A stretch of DNA of 64,000 bases from Ficedula albicollis (GCF_000247815.1 NC_021686.1:9252719-9316718); one strand, 5' to 3'. Positions 48,786 to 61,689 are shown, counted from the stretch's first letter. Program-made: numbers and translations. Notes: generated from the sequence alone by a model not told the origin.

Positions 48786-49140
48786 AGGGAATCAATCCGA
48801 GCTGGACTGTGTGATCTGTGAATGGAGAGGGCTGCTCGGGGTGGCTGAGCTGATCTGCTCGAAACTCACACCTTTAATTAGCTGGAATTAATTGTCTCGA
48901 GTGTCGCCGCACGCAGACAGAGCCGGGGGGGCGGGTTTAGAGGGAAAATTCCAGAGGCAGCTCCATTCCCTCCCCTCCTGCTCAGGAATGCCACCCGAGC
49001 TGAGCGATCCCAGGGCTGTGCTGCAAGGACAAAATGAAACACGTGCCACACAGACTATGATGCACCTCATTTCAACGTCCCCTGGTTAATTAACCCGCGG
49101 TAATTGCGCTGTGCCCTGTTATTGCCCTCCCGGAGCAGCC
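48786..49140. promoter_or_regulatory. Candidate conserved noncoding block
   Basis: Contains CACACCTTTAATTAGCTGGA, ATTAATTGTCTCGAGTGTCG, GAAACACGTGCCACACAGAC (E-box) and GGTTAATTAACCCGCGGTAA. AT-rich homeodomain-like cores with CpG-containing flanks suggest regulatory DNA. Untested. Confidence 0.3.
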
Positions 49141-49164
49141 TGGCTGTAAAGTCACTTCACACAT

Positions 49165-49310
49165 CCTCAATTCCTGCTCCTGCTGGGATGGAATTCCCAG
49201 AGCAGCTGTGGCTGTTCCTGGATCCCTGCAAGTGCCCAAGGGCAGGTGGGACAGGGCCTGCAGCAGCCTGGGACAGTGGAAGGTGTTCCTGCCCCTTGCT
49301 CGAAGTCTGG
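49165..49310 (-). mobile_element. CR1 fragment, minus strand
   Basis: Reading the + strand: GCTGGGATGGAATTCCCAGA, GCAGCTGTGGCTGTTCCTGG, CAGCCTGGGACAGTGGAAGG. This is the complement of the CR1 3' order. Confidence 0.75.
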
Positions 49311-49454
49311 AGTTCTGGGGGGAGTTTAGGACCAGCTTTGCACTCAGTTTAGACCAAAGTTTAATCTGTAAAGAACCTTTGAGAGCAGCCCTTGGATGGA
49401 GACCTCGGACAGCTTTTGCTCCTTCCAGAGGAAGAATTTCCCAGATGTGCTTGC

Positions 49455-50540
<1,086 letters not shown>

Positions 50541-50544
50541 AAAA

Positions 50545-50730
50545 TACTCCTGGAATCCTGGAGTGCTTTGGGCTGGGAAGGACCTAAAGCCCATCCAGTT
50601 CCCACCCCAAAAAAACCTTCCACTATCCCAGGGTGCTCCAAGCCCTGTCCAGCCTGGGCTGGAAATGTTTTCCTGGTTCTTTGGGACACTGCAGGTCCTC
50701 AGGGATCAGGACATTCACCTCTTTCACAGG
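50545..50730 (+). mobile_element. CR1 LINE 3' fragment
   Basis: GAGTGCTTTGGGCTGGGAAG, GACCTAAAGCCCATCCAGTT, CTTCCACTATCCCAGGGTGC and TCCAAGCCCTGTCCAGCCTG appear in CR1 order. Confidence 0.82.
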
Positions 50731-50792
50731 TAGAGGCAGAGCAGCCTCTCTTCTTTCATCTATTGCTCACCATTCCAATTTTTGGGAAGTTT

Positions 50793-51500
50793 CTGTTATG
50801 TGGGAATGATCCCTCTGGAGAAAGAGAAGAAAAAGAAGGATGAGAGAAACAGGAAAATTGGAATAAATATCATCATAGATGATGAGAACTCCCAGGTGCC
50901 TGCAAATGAGGGATAAAACAATTATTGTAGACTTTAGCAGGAATTCTGCTTTACATCTTTGGGATATTTTACAGATCCCAGTTAATTCCAATCCACAGCA
51001 TCCCTGGAAGGAACAAACTCAATTTTTAAGTGGGATAAGTAATAAAGCAAGAAAAGAAACCAGAGAGGTGTGGGAGCAGATTTTCTTTTTTTTTCTTTTT
51101 CTTTTTCTTTTTCTTTTTCTTTTTCTTTTTCTGTTATGTGGGAATGATCCCTCTGGAGAAAGAGAAGAAAAAGAAGGATGAGAGAAACAGGAAAATTGGA
51201 ATAAATATCATCATAGATGATGAGAACTCCCAGGTGCCTGCAAATGAGGGATAAAACAATTATTGTAGACTTTAGCAGGAATTCTGCTTTACATCTTTGG
51301 GATATTTTACAGATCCCAGTTAATTCCAATCCACAGCATCCCTGGAAGGAACAACCTCAATTTTTAAGTGGGATAAGTAACAAAGCAAGAAAAGAAACCA
51401 AAGAGGTGTGGGAGCAGATTTTCTTTTTTTTTCTTTTTCTTTTTCTTTTTCTTTTTTTCTTTTCCTTTCCTTTCCTTTCCTTTCCTTTCCTTTCCCTACC
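50793..51500. repeat. 338-bp tandem duplication bounded by (CTTTTT)n
   Basis: The segment starting CTGTTATGTGGGAATGATCC recurs at 51131, exactly 338 bases on, with only a few substitutions (for example AACAAACTCAA versus AACAACCTCAA). Each copy ends in CTTTTT repeats, and the second passes into (CCTTT)n. Confidence 0.9.
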
Positions 51501-52155
51501 TTATTTTCATCCGTCCACGAGGATGAAACACTGAAAACAAAACTGAGATAAACTCTGGGATTTTCTCATCCAACTCCTTTCCCTCTCAGCTCCCCTGGAT
51601 AAGAGCAGCCACGAGGTGCCCTCAATGCCAAGATGGGATTCCTCTGTTCTTCCCTCAGCCCACAGTAATTAATTTTGACTTACAGAAGCTGGATTAAATT
51701 GGATCGAAAGGGGTGAAAATAGGATTAGGAATGGAGTTTAGCCAAGAGCAAACAGAATTAAAACTCTCACTGCCACAGCTGAGGGCAGTGATGGGATGAG
51801 AGGAGACAGCCTGGCACATTTTTGAGGGGTCATGGCAGAGACTGCAACCTGGTACCCGACAGGATGGGGGAGAATTAAAAAATAAAGTATTTTTTTAAAT
51901 TGTTCTTGTTGGATTTCTTGGTGTTTCCAAGGATTAATTTGAAAACAATTGTGCAGAACAAGCAGGAGTCTCCCTGAAGCCCGGCCCACAGAAAGTGTGC
52001 AGGGCTTTCAACACATGCCCCGAAATCTAATTAGTCTGGGATTATGCCTGTCACAAATCATCAGAGCTGGAAGGAGCCTTAGCAGGAAAACCAGAAATCC
52101 TCCTCTCCCAGAAATCTTCCTGGCAGAGCCTGGAGACAAACCAGGCTTGGAATTC
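51501..52155. other. Intergenic, nothing recognised
   Basis: Mixed-composition DNA leading up to the hexamer array. Confidence 0.4.
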
Positions 52156-52924
52156 TCATTCCCATTCCCATTCCCATTCCCATTCCCATTCCCATTCCCA
52201 TTCCCATTCCCATTCCCATTCCCATTCCCATTCCCATTCCCATTCCCATTCCCATTCCCATTCCCATTCCCATTCCCATTCCCATTCCCATTCCCATTCC
52301 CATTCCCATTCCCATTCCCATTCCCATTCCCATTCCCATTCCCATTCCCATTCCCATTCCCATTCCCATTCCCATTCCCATTCCCATTCCCATTCCCATT
52401 CCCATTCCCATTCCCATTCCCATTCCCATTCCCATTCCCATTCCCATTCCCATTCCCATTCCCATTCCCATTCCCATTCCCATTCCCATTCCCATTCCCA
52501 TTCCCATTCCCATTCCCATTCCCATTCCCATTCCCATTCCCATTCCCATTCCCATTCCCATTCCCATTCCCATTCCCATTCCCATTCCCATTCCCATTCC
52601 CATTCCCATTCCCATTCCCATTCCCATTCCCATTCCCATTCCCATTCCCATTCCCATTCCCATTCCCATTCCCATTCCCATTCCCATTCCCATTCCCATT
52701 CCCATTCCCATTCCCATTCCCATTCCCATTCCCATTCCCATTCCCATTCCCATTCCCATTCCCATTCCCATTCCCATTCCCATTCCCATTCCCATTCCCA
52801 TTCCCATTCCCATTCCCATTCCCATTCCCATTCCCATTCCCATTCCCATTCCCATTCCCATTCCCATTCCCATTCCCATTCCCATTCCCATTCCCATTCC
52901 CATTCCCATTCCCATTCCCATTCC
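52156..52924. repeat. (CCCATT)n hexamer microsatellite, about 128 perfect units
   Basis: Uninterrupted CCCATT on the + strand (complement of the motif at 40.5 kb), about 770 bases. Open in several frames only because the period is six. Confidence 0.97.
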
Positions 52925-53159
52925 TGTCTTCCATGGTGAAAATTCCTGGGACTGCACTGAGTGCCCATCCACTGTCAGGGCTTGGGAATTCTTGGATTTG
53001 GGTCAGGCTTATCCCGGTGTTGCTGCAGGGAGTGAGGAGCTGCCTGTGCCTGGGGCAGCATTGTCCTAAAATTGTCCCAAGAGCAGCGTGGGGAGGGGAC
53101 TCAGTGTCACCAGGCCACCCACCCTGGCGGCCTCCATGCTCCACATCCACAGCAGGGAT

Positions 53160-53425
53160 GTCCAGAGTTTTGTTGGATGCACCAAATTCCAGATTTTTTT
53201 ATGGAATAGACCAAATTCCAGAATTTTGTTGAATGGACCAAATTCTAGAACTTTGTCGGATGGACCAAATTCCAGAATTTTGTTGAATGGACCAAATTCC
53301 AGAAATTTATTGATTGGACCAAATTCTAGAACTTTGTCGGATGGACCAAATTCCAGAATTTTGTCGGATGGACAAAATTCCAGAATTTTATTGAATGGAC
53401 CAAATTCCAGAATTTCTGACAGATG
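53160..53425. repeat. 27-bp minisatellite, about nine units
   Basis: Units of the type TGGACCAAATTCCAGAATTT plus TGTTGAA or TGTCGGA, with substitutions between copies. The period divisible by three gives an open frame on both strands. Confidence 0.88.
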
Positions 53426-53672
53426 TCCCAAATTTCCCCCCCTTTTCTGCTCAAAGGAATTTTCAGCCTGGCCTGCCTCAATGTGGCAGAGCAGGTTTCC
53501 CAAATCCCCAGATTCTCCTCCATATCCTCATGCCCAGGAGCTGCCCAGCAGTGCCAAGGACATCAGGCTCATCCTCTTTTCCCAGGATTTGGGAAGCAAA
53601 GCCAGGTCAGCCTGGCACGGGGCTCACCCCTCTTTTAGCTGCAAGGCAGGGGGAGGGGATTAATTTGATTTT

Positions 53673-53709
<37 letters not shown>

Positions 53710-54084
53710 TCTCCTGGCTCCAAGGCAGCTCAGATCCCTGTCACTTCTCCTTCCTCTTCCCAGCGTTCTGCCTCCCCCTTCTCCTCGGAAGGTAACAGTA
53801 TCCCTGCTCAGACATGCATTCCTTTCTAATAAGGTATTGTGCCTCGATTTATGCCTCTTAGGTGCAGTCTGAGGCAGCTGCTGCTCGGCAGGGCCCTGGT
53901 GAGGAGCAGAAAATCCAATCCAGCCTGGAATGTGCGGTTGCAGCCGGACATCTGCTCCTCCAGCCCTTCCCCTGGCAGCTTTTCCAGCCGGGGGATGCTC
54001 CCTGCCATGGAATTTGGGGGTTGTTTGGGGTGCCACACATCAGTCAGGGCGGTAAATCTGGGATTTTGGGAGTTCTCCCGGTGA

Positions 54085-54265
54085 GTCTCCGCCCCAAACT
54101 CTGGGCTACCAAATCCCTGGGGGTGGCAACAGGAGTGGGACAGGGAATTGGGAGTGGAGTTAAAGTGGCATGGATGATTCCCAAAAAAAAAACCTTTTGT
54201 GCTCTGTCCTTCCAAATCCCAGCGGGGTTTTCTTAAACCCTGATTTTCAGGAGCATTTGTCTGTA
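54085..54265 (+). repeat. Dispersed repeat family, copy 1
   Basis: Contains CCAAACTCTGGGCTACCAAA, GTGGCAACAGGAGTGGGACA, CCTTTTGTGCTCTGTCCTTC and GGGGTTTTCTTAAACCCTGA. It matches copies at 55.1-55.3 kb (inverted) and 56.8-56.98 kb (direct). The family is not identified; a mobile-element fragment is likely. Confidence 0.75.
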
Positions 54266-54294
54266 GGGATCTGGGCAATCCAGCCCTGGTGCAG

Positions 54295-54870
54295 TGGATT
54301 CATGGAATTACAGAGTGGCTTGGGTAAAAAACGACCTTAGAGCTCATCCAGTTCCAACCCCAGCACCTTCCAGGGTGCTCCAGCCTGGGCTTGGACATTC
54401 CAGGGATCCAGGGGCAGCCACAGCAAATCTGGGAATCTGTGCCAGGGCCTCACCTCCCTCCCAGCCAGGAATTCCTCCCCAACATCCCATGTAATCTCTG
54501 TTAATGTGAAGCCATTCCCTGTGTCCTGTACCCCCAGCCCCTCTCCAGCTCTCCTGGAGCTCCTTTAGACCCTGGCAGGGGCTCTGAGCTCTCCCTGGAT
54601 CCTTCCCTGCTCCGGGTGAGCACCCCCAGCTCTCCCAGCCCTGCTCCAGAGGGGTTTGCAGCATCTCCAGCACATCCATGTCCTTCCCAAGCTGGGGACA
54701 CCATGCCCGTGTGAGGATGGGGCTCCCAGACTGTTGCCCTGTGTACAGCTGGAGGATTTTGGCTGCTCCCAATGTCCCCAGCCCCATCCCAGCCCGCTGC
54801 CACCCTGGCACCGTGACCAACGTGACACCAGGACCCAGCTGGGATGGGGAATTTTAGCAGCTTTTTGGGA
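54295..54870 (+). mobile_element. Long CR1 LINE 3' fragment
   Basis: In order: TTCATGGAATTACAGAGTGG, AGCTCATCCAGTTCCAACCC, CATTCCAGGGATCCAGGGGC, TTCCTCCCCAACATCCCATG, CATTCCCTGTGTCCTGTACC, and a CTCTCCAGCTCTCCTGGAGC segment. The longest CR1 piece in the window. Confidence 0.83.
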
Positions 54871-55094
54871 TTAAGCTGTTTCAGGCTGTTTCAGACCCCA
54901 CTGCTCGCCTGGGCCAGCTTTCCCTAATGATTTTCAGAGCAATAAATCCTTTCCCTGCCCAGCAGCATTGGCAGGATGCTCCTGTGGCTCTGCAGGGATG
55001 ATCCAGAGTGACTCTGCTTTCCCAGCCTCAGGAAAATCCCTGGATTTTTGACCTTCATGTTCTGAGCTGTTTGTAAATAAATCCCTTTGGAAAA

Positions 55095-55300
55095 AAAGAG
55101 AAAAAAAATGCTCCTGGAAATCAGGATCTAAGAAAACTCCACAGAGAGTTGAAAGGACCAAGCACAAAAGTTCTTTTTGGGAATCACAGCATCCCTGTCA
55201 GTACCAGGGTGGCAAACCTGAACACCACCCTAAACCCACTCCCAATTTCCTGTCCCACTCTTGTTGCCACCTCCATGAATTTGGTAGCCCGGAGTGACCT
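55095..55300 (-). repeat. Dispersed repeat family, copy 2 (inverted)
   Basis: Reverse complement of the 54.1 and 56.8 kb copies. On the + strand it reads AAGCACAAAAGTTCTTTTTG, CAATTTCCTGTCCCACTCTT, GTTGCCACCTCC. More diverged than the other two. Confidence 0.72.
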
Positions 55301-55479
55301 TCATGACCCCATCCCTCAGCTCCTCCAAGTCCTCTGTTTCACCTAAACCCGACTTTATTTTAAATTATTATTTTATTTGAGCCACTCTGCGCTGAACCGT
55401 GGCCACACCCCGAGGAGCTGGAGGTTTTTTTTTGGGACATCCAGGCAGGGTCAGGGCACACGAGCAGCACTTGGAGGGC

Positions 55480-55800
55480 TCATCAAGGAGCTAATTAATG
55501 ACCCTGCTGCCGCGAGGCTGCCATCAGCCCTTCCTCCCTGATTAGCTCTGGCTAATGAGGCTGAACCCTGAGCCCCGGAAAGGGGGATCCCCTCCCTGCG
55601 GGGTGATCGGGGGATCCGGGGCACGCGCGGGGTTATCGCCCCTCTCCCTGCCCGGGAGAACGCAGCCCAGCCGGAGCAGCTGATTAATTAATCACTTCCA
55701 AACCCCGGCCTGATTAATTGGCCACTTCCAAAGCAGCTCCAGCCTCCGCCAGGAACCGGCAGATAGCCCCCATTAACCCTTTCAGCGCCTGGCACTCCCC
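55480..55800. promoter_or_regulatory. Candidate conserved noncoding block
   Basis: GAGCTAATTAATGACCCTGC, GATTAGCTCTGGCTAATGAG and CTGATTAATTAATCACTTCC give a dense cluster of homeodomain-type TAAT cores in CpG-containing sequence. Regulatory role is inferred from style. Confidence 0.33.
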
Positions 55801-55814
55801 GGGAGCGGCTGGAG

Positions 55815-56750
55815 ATGTTCCACAGGGAGAGAATAAACCCGAGGCTGGGGTTTGTTCTGCAAGGAGAGAATAAATCCGAGTTTGGGGGTTTGTTCACAAG
55901 GACAGAATAAATCCAATTTTGGGGGTTTGTTCCACAAGGAGAGAATAAACCCGAGGCTGGGGTTTGTTCTGCAAGGAGAGAATAAATCCGAGTTTGGGGG
56001 TTTGTTCACAAGGACAGAATAAATCCAATTTTGGGGGTTTGTTCCGCAAGGAGAGAATAAATCCGAGTTTGGGGGTTTGTTCACAAGGACAGAATAAATC
56101 CAATTTTGGGGGTTTGTTCCGCAAGGAGAGAATAAATCCGAGTTTGGGGGTTTGTTCACAAGGACAGAATAAATCCAATTTTGGGGGTTTGTTCCGCAAG
56201 GAGAGAATAAATCCGAGTTTGGGGGTTTGTTCACAAGGACAGAATAAATCCAATTTTGGGGGTTTGTTCCGCAAGGAGAGAATAAATCCGAGTTTGGGGG
56301 TTTGTTCACAAGGACAGAATAAATCCAATTTTGGGGGTTTGTTCCGCAAGGAGAGAATAAATCCGAGTTTGGGGGTTTGTTCACAAGGACAGAATAAATC
56401 CAATTTTGGGGGTTTGTTCCGCAAGGAGAGAATAAATCCGAGTTTGGGGGTTTGTTCACAAGGACAGAATAAATCCAATTTTGGGGGTTTGTTCCGCAAG
56501 GAGAGAATAAATCCAAGTTTGGGGTTCGTTCCACAAGGAGAGAATAAATCCAAGTTTGGGGGTTTGTTCACAAGGAGAGAATAAACCCAAGGTTGGGGTT
56601 TGTTCTGCAAGGAGAGAATAAATCCGAGTTTGGGGGTTTGTTCACAAGGACAGAATAAATCCAATTTTGGGGGTTTGCTCCACAAGGAGAGAATAAATCC
56701 AAGTTTGGGGGTTTGTTCCACAAGGAGGGAATAAATCCAAGTTTGAGCTG
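55815..56750. repeat. 75-bp two-part minisatellite, about 12 units
   Basis: Each unit has two related halves of about 37 bp: GTTCCGCAAGGAGAGAATAA...CCGAG and GTTCACAAGGACAGAATAAA...CCAAT, each ending TTTGGGGGTTT or similar. GTTCCGCAAG recurs at 56041, 56116 and 56191 (75-base spacing). Central units are nearly identical, edge units vary. Every half-unit carries AATAAA. Confidence 0.92.
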
Positions 56751-56807
56751 CCCCAGGGATGCACAAGCCTTGAATCTCCCCCTGATGCTGCTGCAGCTCC
56801 TGGAGAG

Positions 56808-56980
56808 TCCCCACCCCAAACTCTGGGCTACCAAATCCTTGGAGGTGGCAGCAAGAGTGGGACAGGGAATTCGGAGTGGAGTTAAATTGGCACAGATGAT
56901 TCCCCCCAAAAAAACTTTTGTGCTCAGTCCTTCCAAATCCCTCCGGAGTTTTCTTAAATCCTGATTTTCAGGAGGATTTT
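56808..56980 (+). repeat. Dispersed repeat family, copy 3
   Basis: CCAAACTCTGGGCTACCAAA, GTGGCAGCAAGAGTGGGACA, AACTTTTGTGCTCAGTCCTT and GAGTTTTCTTAAATCCTGAT align with copy 1 throughout. It starts about 60 bases after the 75-bp array ends. Confidence 0.75.
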
Positions 56981-59194
56981 TGTTTCCAAAGGGAAATGTT
57001 GTTTCCATTCCAAAGGGAATGTTTGTTTCCAGCTCAGAATGCTGGGTTTGTGTGATAAATAAAATGCAATGAGGCTGATCTCCTTATTTTTCCAGGAATT
57101 GGGGATTATCCTCAGTGCCCATCAGATTCAGACATTCCTGGGGGCAGGAATTCCACAGGAACAACCAGTGCCTGCCTTTTGCCCTTGGAATTGCTGCAGA
57201 CACCAGCAGGGAACGATTTGGGCGTGCTGTGGATTCTTGAAGACTTAAAAACGAGGAGTTTTTCCCCCAAAAATCTGCTCTGGCTCCTGGGCTGGGCGTG
57301 GAAAGGAATGTCCTGTGTTCCGTGTGGAGCCAGGCGTGGGGAGCAGCTCTGGTTGGGTGGGAAGAACATCCCAAGTGGGTTTTCCTTCTGTCTCATGCAG
57401 GAATATTCTCCAGGAAGGCTCGTGGAGGAGCTGGAAAGGAGGAACAGGGGGAGAATCAAAGGGGAGATGTCTCTGCTCCCAACCCAGCTGCAGCTTCCTG
57501 CTCCAGAAAACACCCTGGGAGTGGGAGCCTTGCTTCCCCAAAACGGGTGAATGATGGAATTGTGGGGCCAGGGAAGGGTGGAATTCCCAGAAATTCTCCT
57601 CCTGAGGGGAGCACAAAGAGAGTGGCTGTGTGCTGGGGGGGGGGAAGGAGAGGGCTTTGCTGAGCTGGGTTCTGAGCACTTTTTGATGGAACGGCATCCT
57701 GTCGATGTGGGATCAGGCTCTGCACGCCAGGGGAGTGCTCTGGAGCCCATCCAAGGTCAACAGCCCAGTTTCCATCAGGACTGGGCTCCTGGAGTTCCCC
57801 TTTTCCCCTTTATCCCCTCAGGGTTTTTCACCTTGTTGCTCAGACCACACTGGGATATTTTCCTACCTGAGGAATCTGGAGGCACAATGCACCTTTCCCA
57901 TAAAAATGGCTTTTTTTTCAGGGGGAAAAAGGGAAGAAGAGCCCTTCCAGGTGTTTTGACAAGCTCAGTGGGTGTTGCTAATTTGTTATCCAACCATAAA
58001 AGTGATTTGGGGAGAACAATGGTGACATTTCAGTACAAGTTTTCCAGCAGAACACTGACATTCCGAGGGGGAAATGCCTTATCTTTCAAAAGCTGGATTG
58101 TTCAGGTGCAGTGGCAGCAGTGCCAGCATGGAGATGAACATTTACATCGCATTTACCCTGCTGGTGGATGGACAAAACTTTGGGATTTTGGCCTTTCTGG
58201 GTCAGGGCAGGTGTGGGGACAGGCAGGGAGAGGTGGCTCACCTGGATTCCATGGATTCAGGGAATTTTCCCAAGGTCTGATCCCATTCAATCTTCTAATT
58301 AATCCTGACAACCTAATCATGTGTATGTTTAATAAAATTAGGAGGTGACTTTTCTGCTGGAGGAACTGGGGAGGAGCCACAACTCCAAGACTGAGTGACC
58401 CCAAAACGAGATTATTGAGAGACAAATGTGAGGTATAACCCAGGAACTGCAGGAAAAGGATGGAAAGGATGGAAAACAAAGCAGCCAGGCAGGGGGCTTT
58501 CAGCAAACAGCCTGGAATGGTTGCAGTTGAGCACAGTGTGAACCAAGAGCCTGCTGGAGGAATGAAGGGATGAGGGAAAAGGGAATTGGAAAAGCAGAGG
58601 AGAGCAATGTTCAAATTTAAAAAGAGAGGGAAGGCTCAGCTCTCCACAGGCTGGAGAAAGGAGGGCTTGGATTTCAGGGAAAGAGGCTCTGGAGGGATTT
58701 TGCTGAAAGATGCTGGAGGGGAGCAGAGGGAAGAATTGTCCCAGATCTCCTGGGGAGGTTTTAATCAGCAGAAGGGACCCCTGGGGCAGCAGCATCAGCT
58801 CTTCCAGGGACAGGGAATTGATCCCCACAATCAGTGAATGATGGAGTGGGGGAAAGGTGGAATTCCCAGGAATTCTCCTCCTGAGGGGAGCACAGAGTGG
58901 CTGTGTGCTGTCCCTGGGATCCACACAGGCAGGGAAGGAGATTCAGCTCTTCCAGGGACAGGGAATTGATCCCCATAATCAGCGAATAATGGAGTGGGAA
59001 AGGTGGAATTCCCAGGAATTCTCATCCCGAGGGAGCACAGAGTGAAGAGATCCAGCTGCTCCAGGGACAGGGAGGGGTGGGAGCCTCCCCCAGCCCTTGG
59101 TGTCCTGACCCACGGGGCTCAGCAGAACCCTCAGCTCCGTCCCTTTGGGACAGGATCACGTTTTATCTTCTTTTTCTGCCAGAGTCAGGATTAA
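56981..59194. repeat. Intergenic with a dispersed ~100-bp module
   Basis: The module GGTGGAATTCCCAGGAATTC + TCCTCCTGAGGGGAGCACA occurs at about 57575, 58855 and 59003 (with ATCCCGA in the last), preceded in the latter two by CAGGGAATTGATCCCCA. The rest is unassigned. Confidence 0.6.
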
Positions 59195-59760
59195 AAGCTC
59201 GAGAGAGGGAATTTCTTGTTGGGGCTCAGCTGTTTATTAATTCTTATCTGTGTTACAGTGAGTTCTACAGCACTTCAAGCTAACGAGCTAAAAATGGGCT
59301 AAATCTCTCTACAAGGTCTTTTAAGGGCAAACTGTCCAATTAAGAGCTAACACCCAAATTATTTTTACTGTTAACCCAATAACCAACCACCCGTGGCCTG
59401 CAATGTGGAATTTTCTATCTAATTGCACAATACCACCCAAACCCATGAGGAAGAAGGTGAAGAAGAAGGACAAAACCTCTGCCCTAAAACCCTCATCTTG
59501 CTTTATATTTATTTCTATATTCTAAATATTAAATTCTAAGTTTCCCACCCTGTGGTTTTACACACTTCTATTCGAGCTGTACATCCATGATCTTAATTCT
59601 ATCATTGATTTTGGAAGCCTTCTCCACAGCCTCAGTGTTTTCCTGGGGGTCAGTGCCTGTCAGCACAGAAAGTCTGAAATTCTCAGTGCCCAGCAGGACA
59701 GGAGCAGTTTCCTTTTGGGGGCAGGTATTTCTTAATCACCTGCTGCTCTGATTGTGTTAC
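59195..59760 (-). mobile_element. AT-rich segment resembling an endogenous retroviral LTR remnant
   Basis: About 560 bp with CAGCTGTTTATTAATTCTTA, CTAACACCCAAATTATTTTT, TTGCACAATACCACCCAAAC and TTCTATCATTGATTTTGGAA. TTTATT at 59231 would be an AATAAA signal on the minus strand near one end, as in an LTR read from right to left. No second LTR or viral gene is visible, so at most it is a solo LTR. Recognition is from general similarity to songbird ERV LTRs. Confidence 0.42.
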
Positions 59761-59884
59761 CTGCTGAAAAGAGATCCCTGGAAGGAGCCAGAGCCCAGGG
59801 AGCAGAGCAGGGATAACATTTCACTTCACTTGTGTGCTAATCTCAATCCTCTTCTCCCAAATCCTCTTAAACTCTTTTTTTCTT

Positions 59885-60265
59885 TTTTTTTTTTTTTCCC
59901 CCCAGCCACCTGCATTTGCATCAAACATTACGAGACATCTTCGCTCGCTGAGCTCCTGACGAGCCTGCTAAAATATTTATGGACGGGTTAAACGCTGATA
60001 ATTTGATCTCCAACTGTCTGCTCTCTGCTCTGGGCCTTGCCCCACCTTTTGTCTGGTTGGGCATTGTCATTTTGGGACATTTTAGGACGTGCTGGTCCTT
60101 TCAGAGGGCTGGGACCGAGTAATCGGGGCTGTCATCACAGCAGAGCTGGCTCTCGAGGCAGAAATCTCCCCACTGCTGCCTTTTCATTTCCTGGCTCGGC
60201 AGCAGGGGAAGAGATTATGTGATCTGATAGGTAAAATTATCCCTTCAGAGGTGAATGTCCTCATA
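59885..60265. promoter_or_regulatory. Candidate conserved noncoding block
   Basis: Non-repetitive sequence with CACCTGCATTTGCATCAAAC (E-box next to an octamer ATTTGCAT), GCTAAAATATTTATGGACGG, GTAATCGGGGCTGTCATCAC and GAGATTATGTGATCTGATAG. It has strong enhancer-like style. Conservation is untested. Confidence 0.38.
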
Positions 60266-60460
60266 AAAGGCTTTTGCAGGCCTGGTTGTGTGATATCCCT
60301 GAGAAGGGGACGTTCATTGGGAGCCTTTTATTGAGGGGAATTCTCAGTCCCTGCAGAAAGCCGGGGGGACAAAAGGTGCTCCGAGCTGGGGGACACGCAC
60401 ACACCCACACAGAGGGGTCAGGGATGCACAAATGTTGCTTTTCTCTGGATGGAAAAAAAC

Positions 60461-60930
60461 CAGGAAAATCAACAAAATGTCCCAGTGTTGGATTTTGGCT
60501 CAAAGCAGAGTGGTGTTTTCCCAGCTGGGTAAAATTCGGGGTGATGAGATTGGCCTGGCTGTGTGAAAAAAAAAAAAGTTAGAAAAAAATTTAAAAACCT
60601 GCATTGGGGGCTTTGGGGAAATGGGATTGGGGTCAATTAATCAGGAAAATGGGATTCTTTCAGAGAGACCTTCTCCCAGACCTCTGACTGGAAGGAGAGG
60701 AAAAAGCCAGGAAAATCAACAAAGTGCCCCAATGCTGGATTTGGGCTCAAAGCAGAGTGGTGTTTTCCCTGCTGGACAAAATTTGGGGTGATGAGATTGG
60801 CCTGGCTATGTGAAAAAAGAGAAAATTATCTAAAAATCTTCATTGGTGGCTTTGGGGAAATGGGATTGGGGTCAATCAATCAGGAAAATGGGATTCTTCC
60901 ATGGAGACCTTCTCCCAGACCTCTGACTGG
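60461..60930. repeat. 247-bp tandem duplication
   Basis: CAGGAAAATCAACAAA begins copies at 60461 and 60708. Both continue through GCTCAAAGCAGAGTGGTGTT, GGGGTGATGAGATTGGCCTG and CCTTCTCCCAGACCTCTGAC with several substitutions and small indels. Confidence 0.85.
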
Positions 60931-61689
60931 TGCTGTCACTGTTTGGGAGGTTTTGAAGGAATTTTTTAAAAGTGAAAAAAAAAAAATTCCCCCCCAAAAT
61001 TTCTCAGATTTAGTTGGAATTATGCAAAATCCTGAGGGTGAGGAAGGTGCCTGTTGGGAATCCTGCTCTCTCTGGACACGGTGCCAGAGCTTTTCCCAGC
61101 TCCTGGCTGAGCTTCTCCCGGGACATCTGAGCCCAAGAGGCTTCTCCAACAGGAGGAAAAAATGAGGATGTGTCCTTCAATCAACCTGGGGGATTTTGGG
61201 GAAGGAGGAGCAGCAGCTCTGTGTTTGCTCTTCAAACCCCACAGCAAATGTTGGGATTTGCTCCTGCTTCTTGGGAAGGCTGGAGGGGAGCACACTGCAC
61301 TTCCCAAAAGTGTGGTTTCAATTAAAAGAAGAAAAAGCTCCAAAACTCACAGTGGGTTAAACATTCCAGTAAAAAGCATTTACTCTGCTCTTCCCTTGCA
61401 AAGTTTCTGTGGGTGATTGCAGGCAGGTGGTTCCTGTTCCTATTAAAAATGAGTAATTCCAGCTCCCCCAGGATTCCTTCAGAGACAATCTGCACAGACC
61501 TGCAGGTCCAAAGTGCCTTTTAAACCATTAAGTGTTTCCCCTCCACCTCCACAATTCTCCTTCCTGAGCTTTTCCGACAAGCTCTTGGATTGGGATGGTC
61601 TCAGGGAGGGAAAACTTGCTGCCATAAATTAAGAGATTCCCTGTTCCCTGCAGCCTCCAGGGAAACCCAAGCTGGAGCTCCTGGTGTGG
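60931..61689. other. Intergenic, nothing recognised
   Basis: Mixed composition, no supported feature. Confidence 0.4.
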
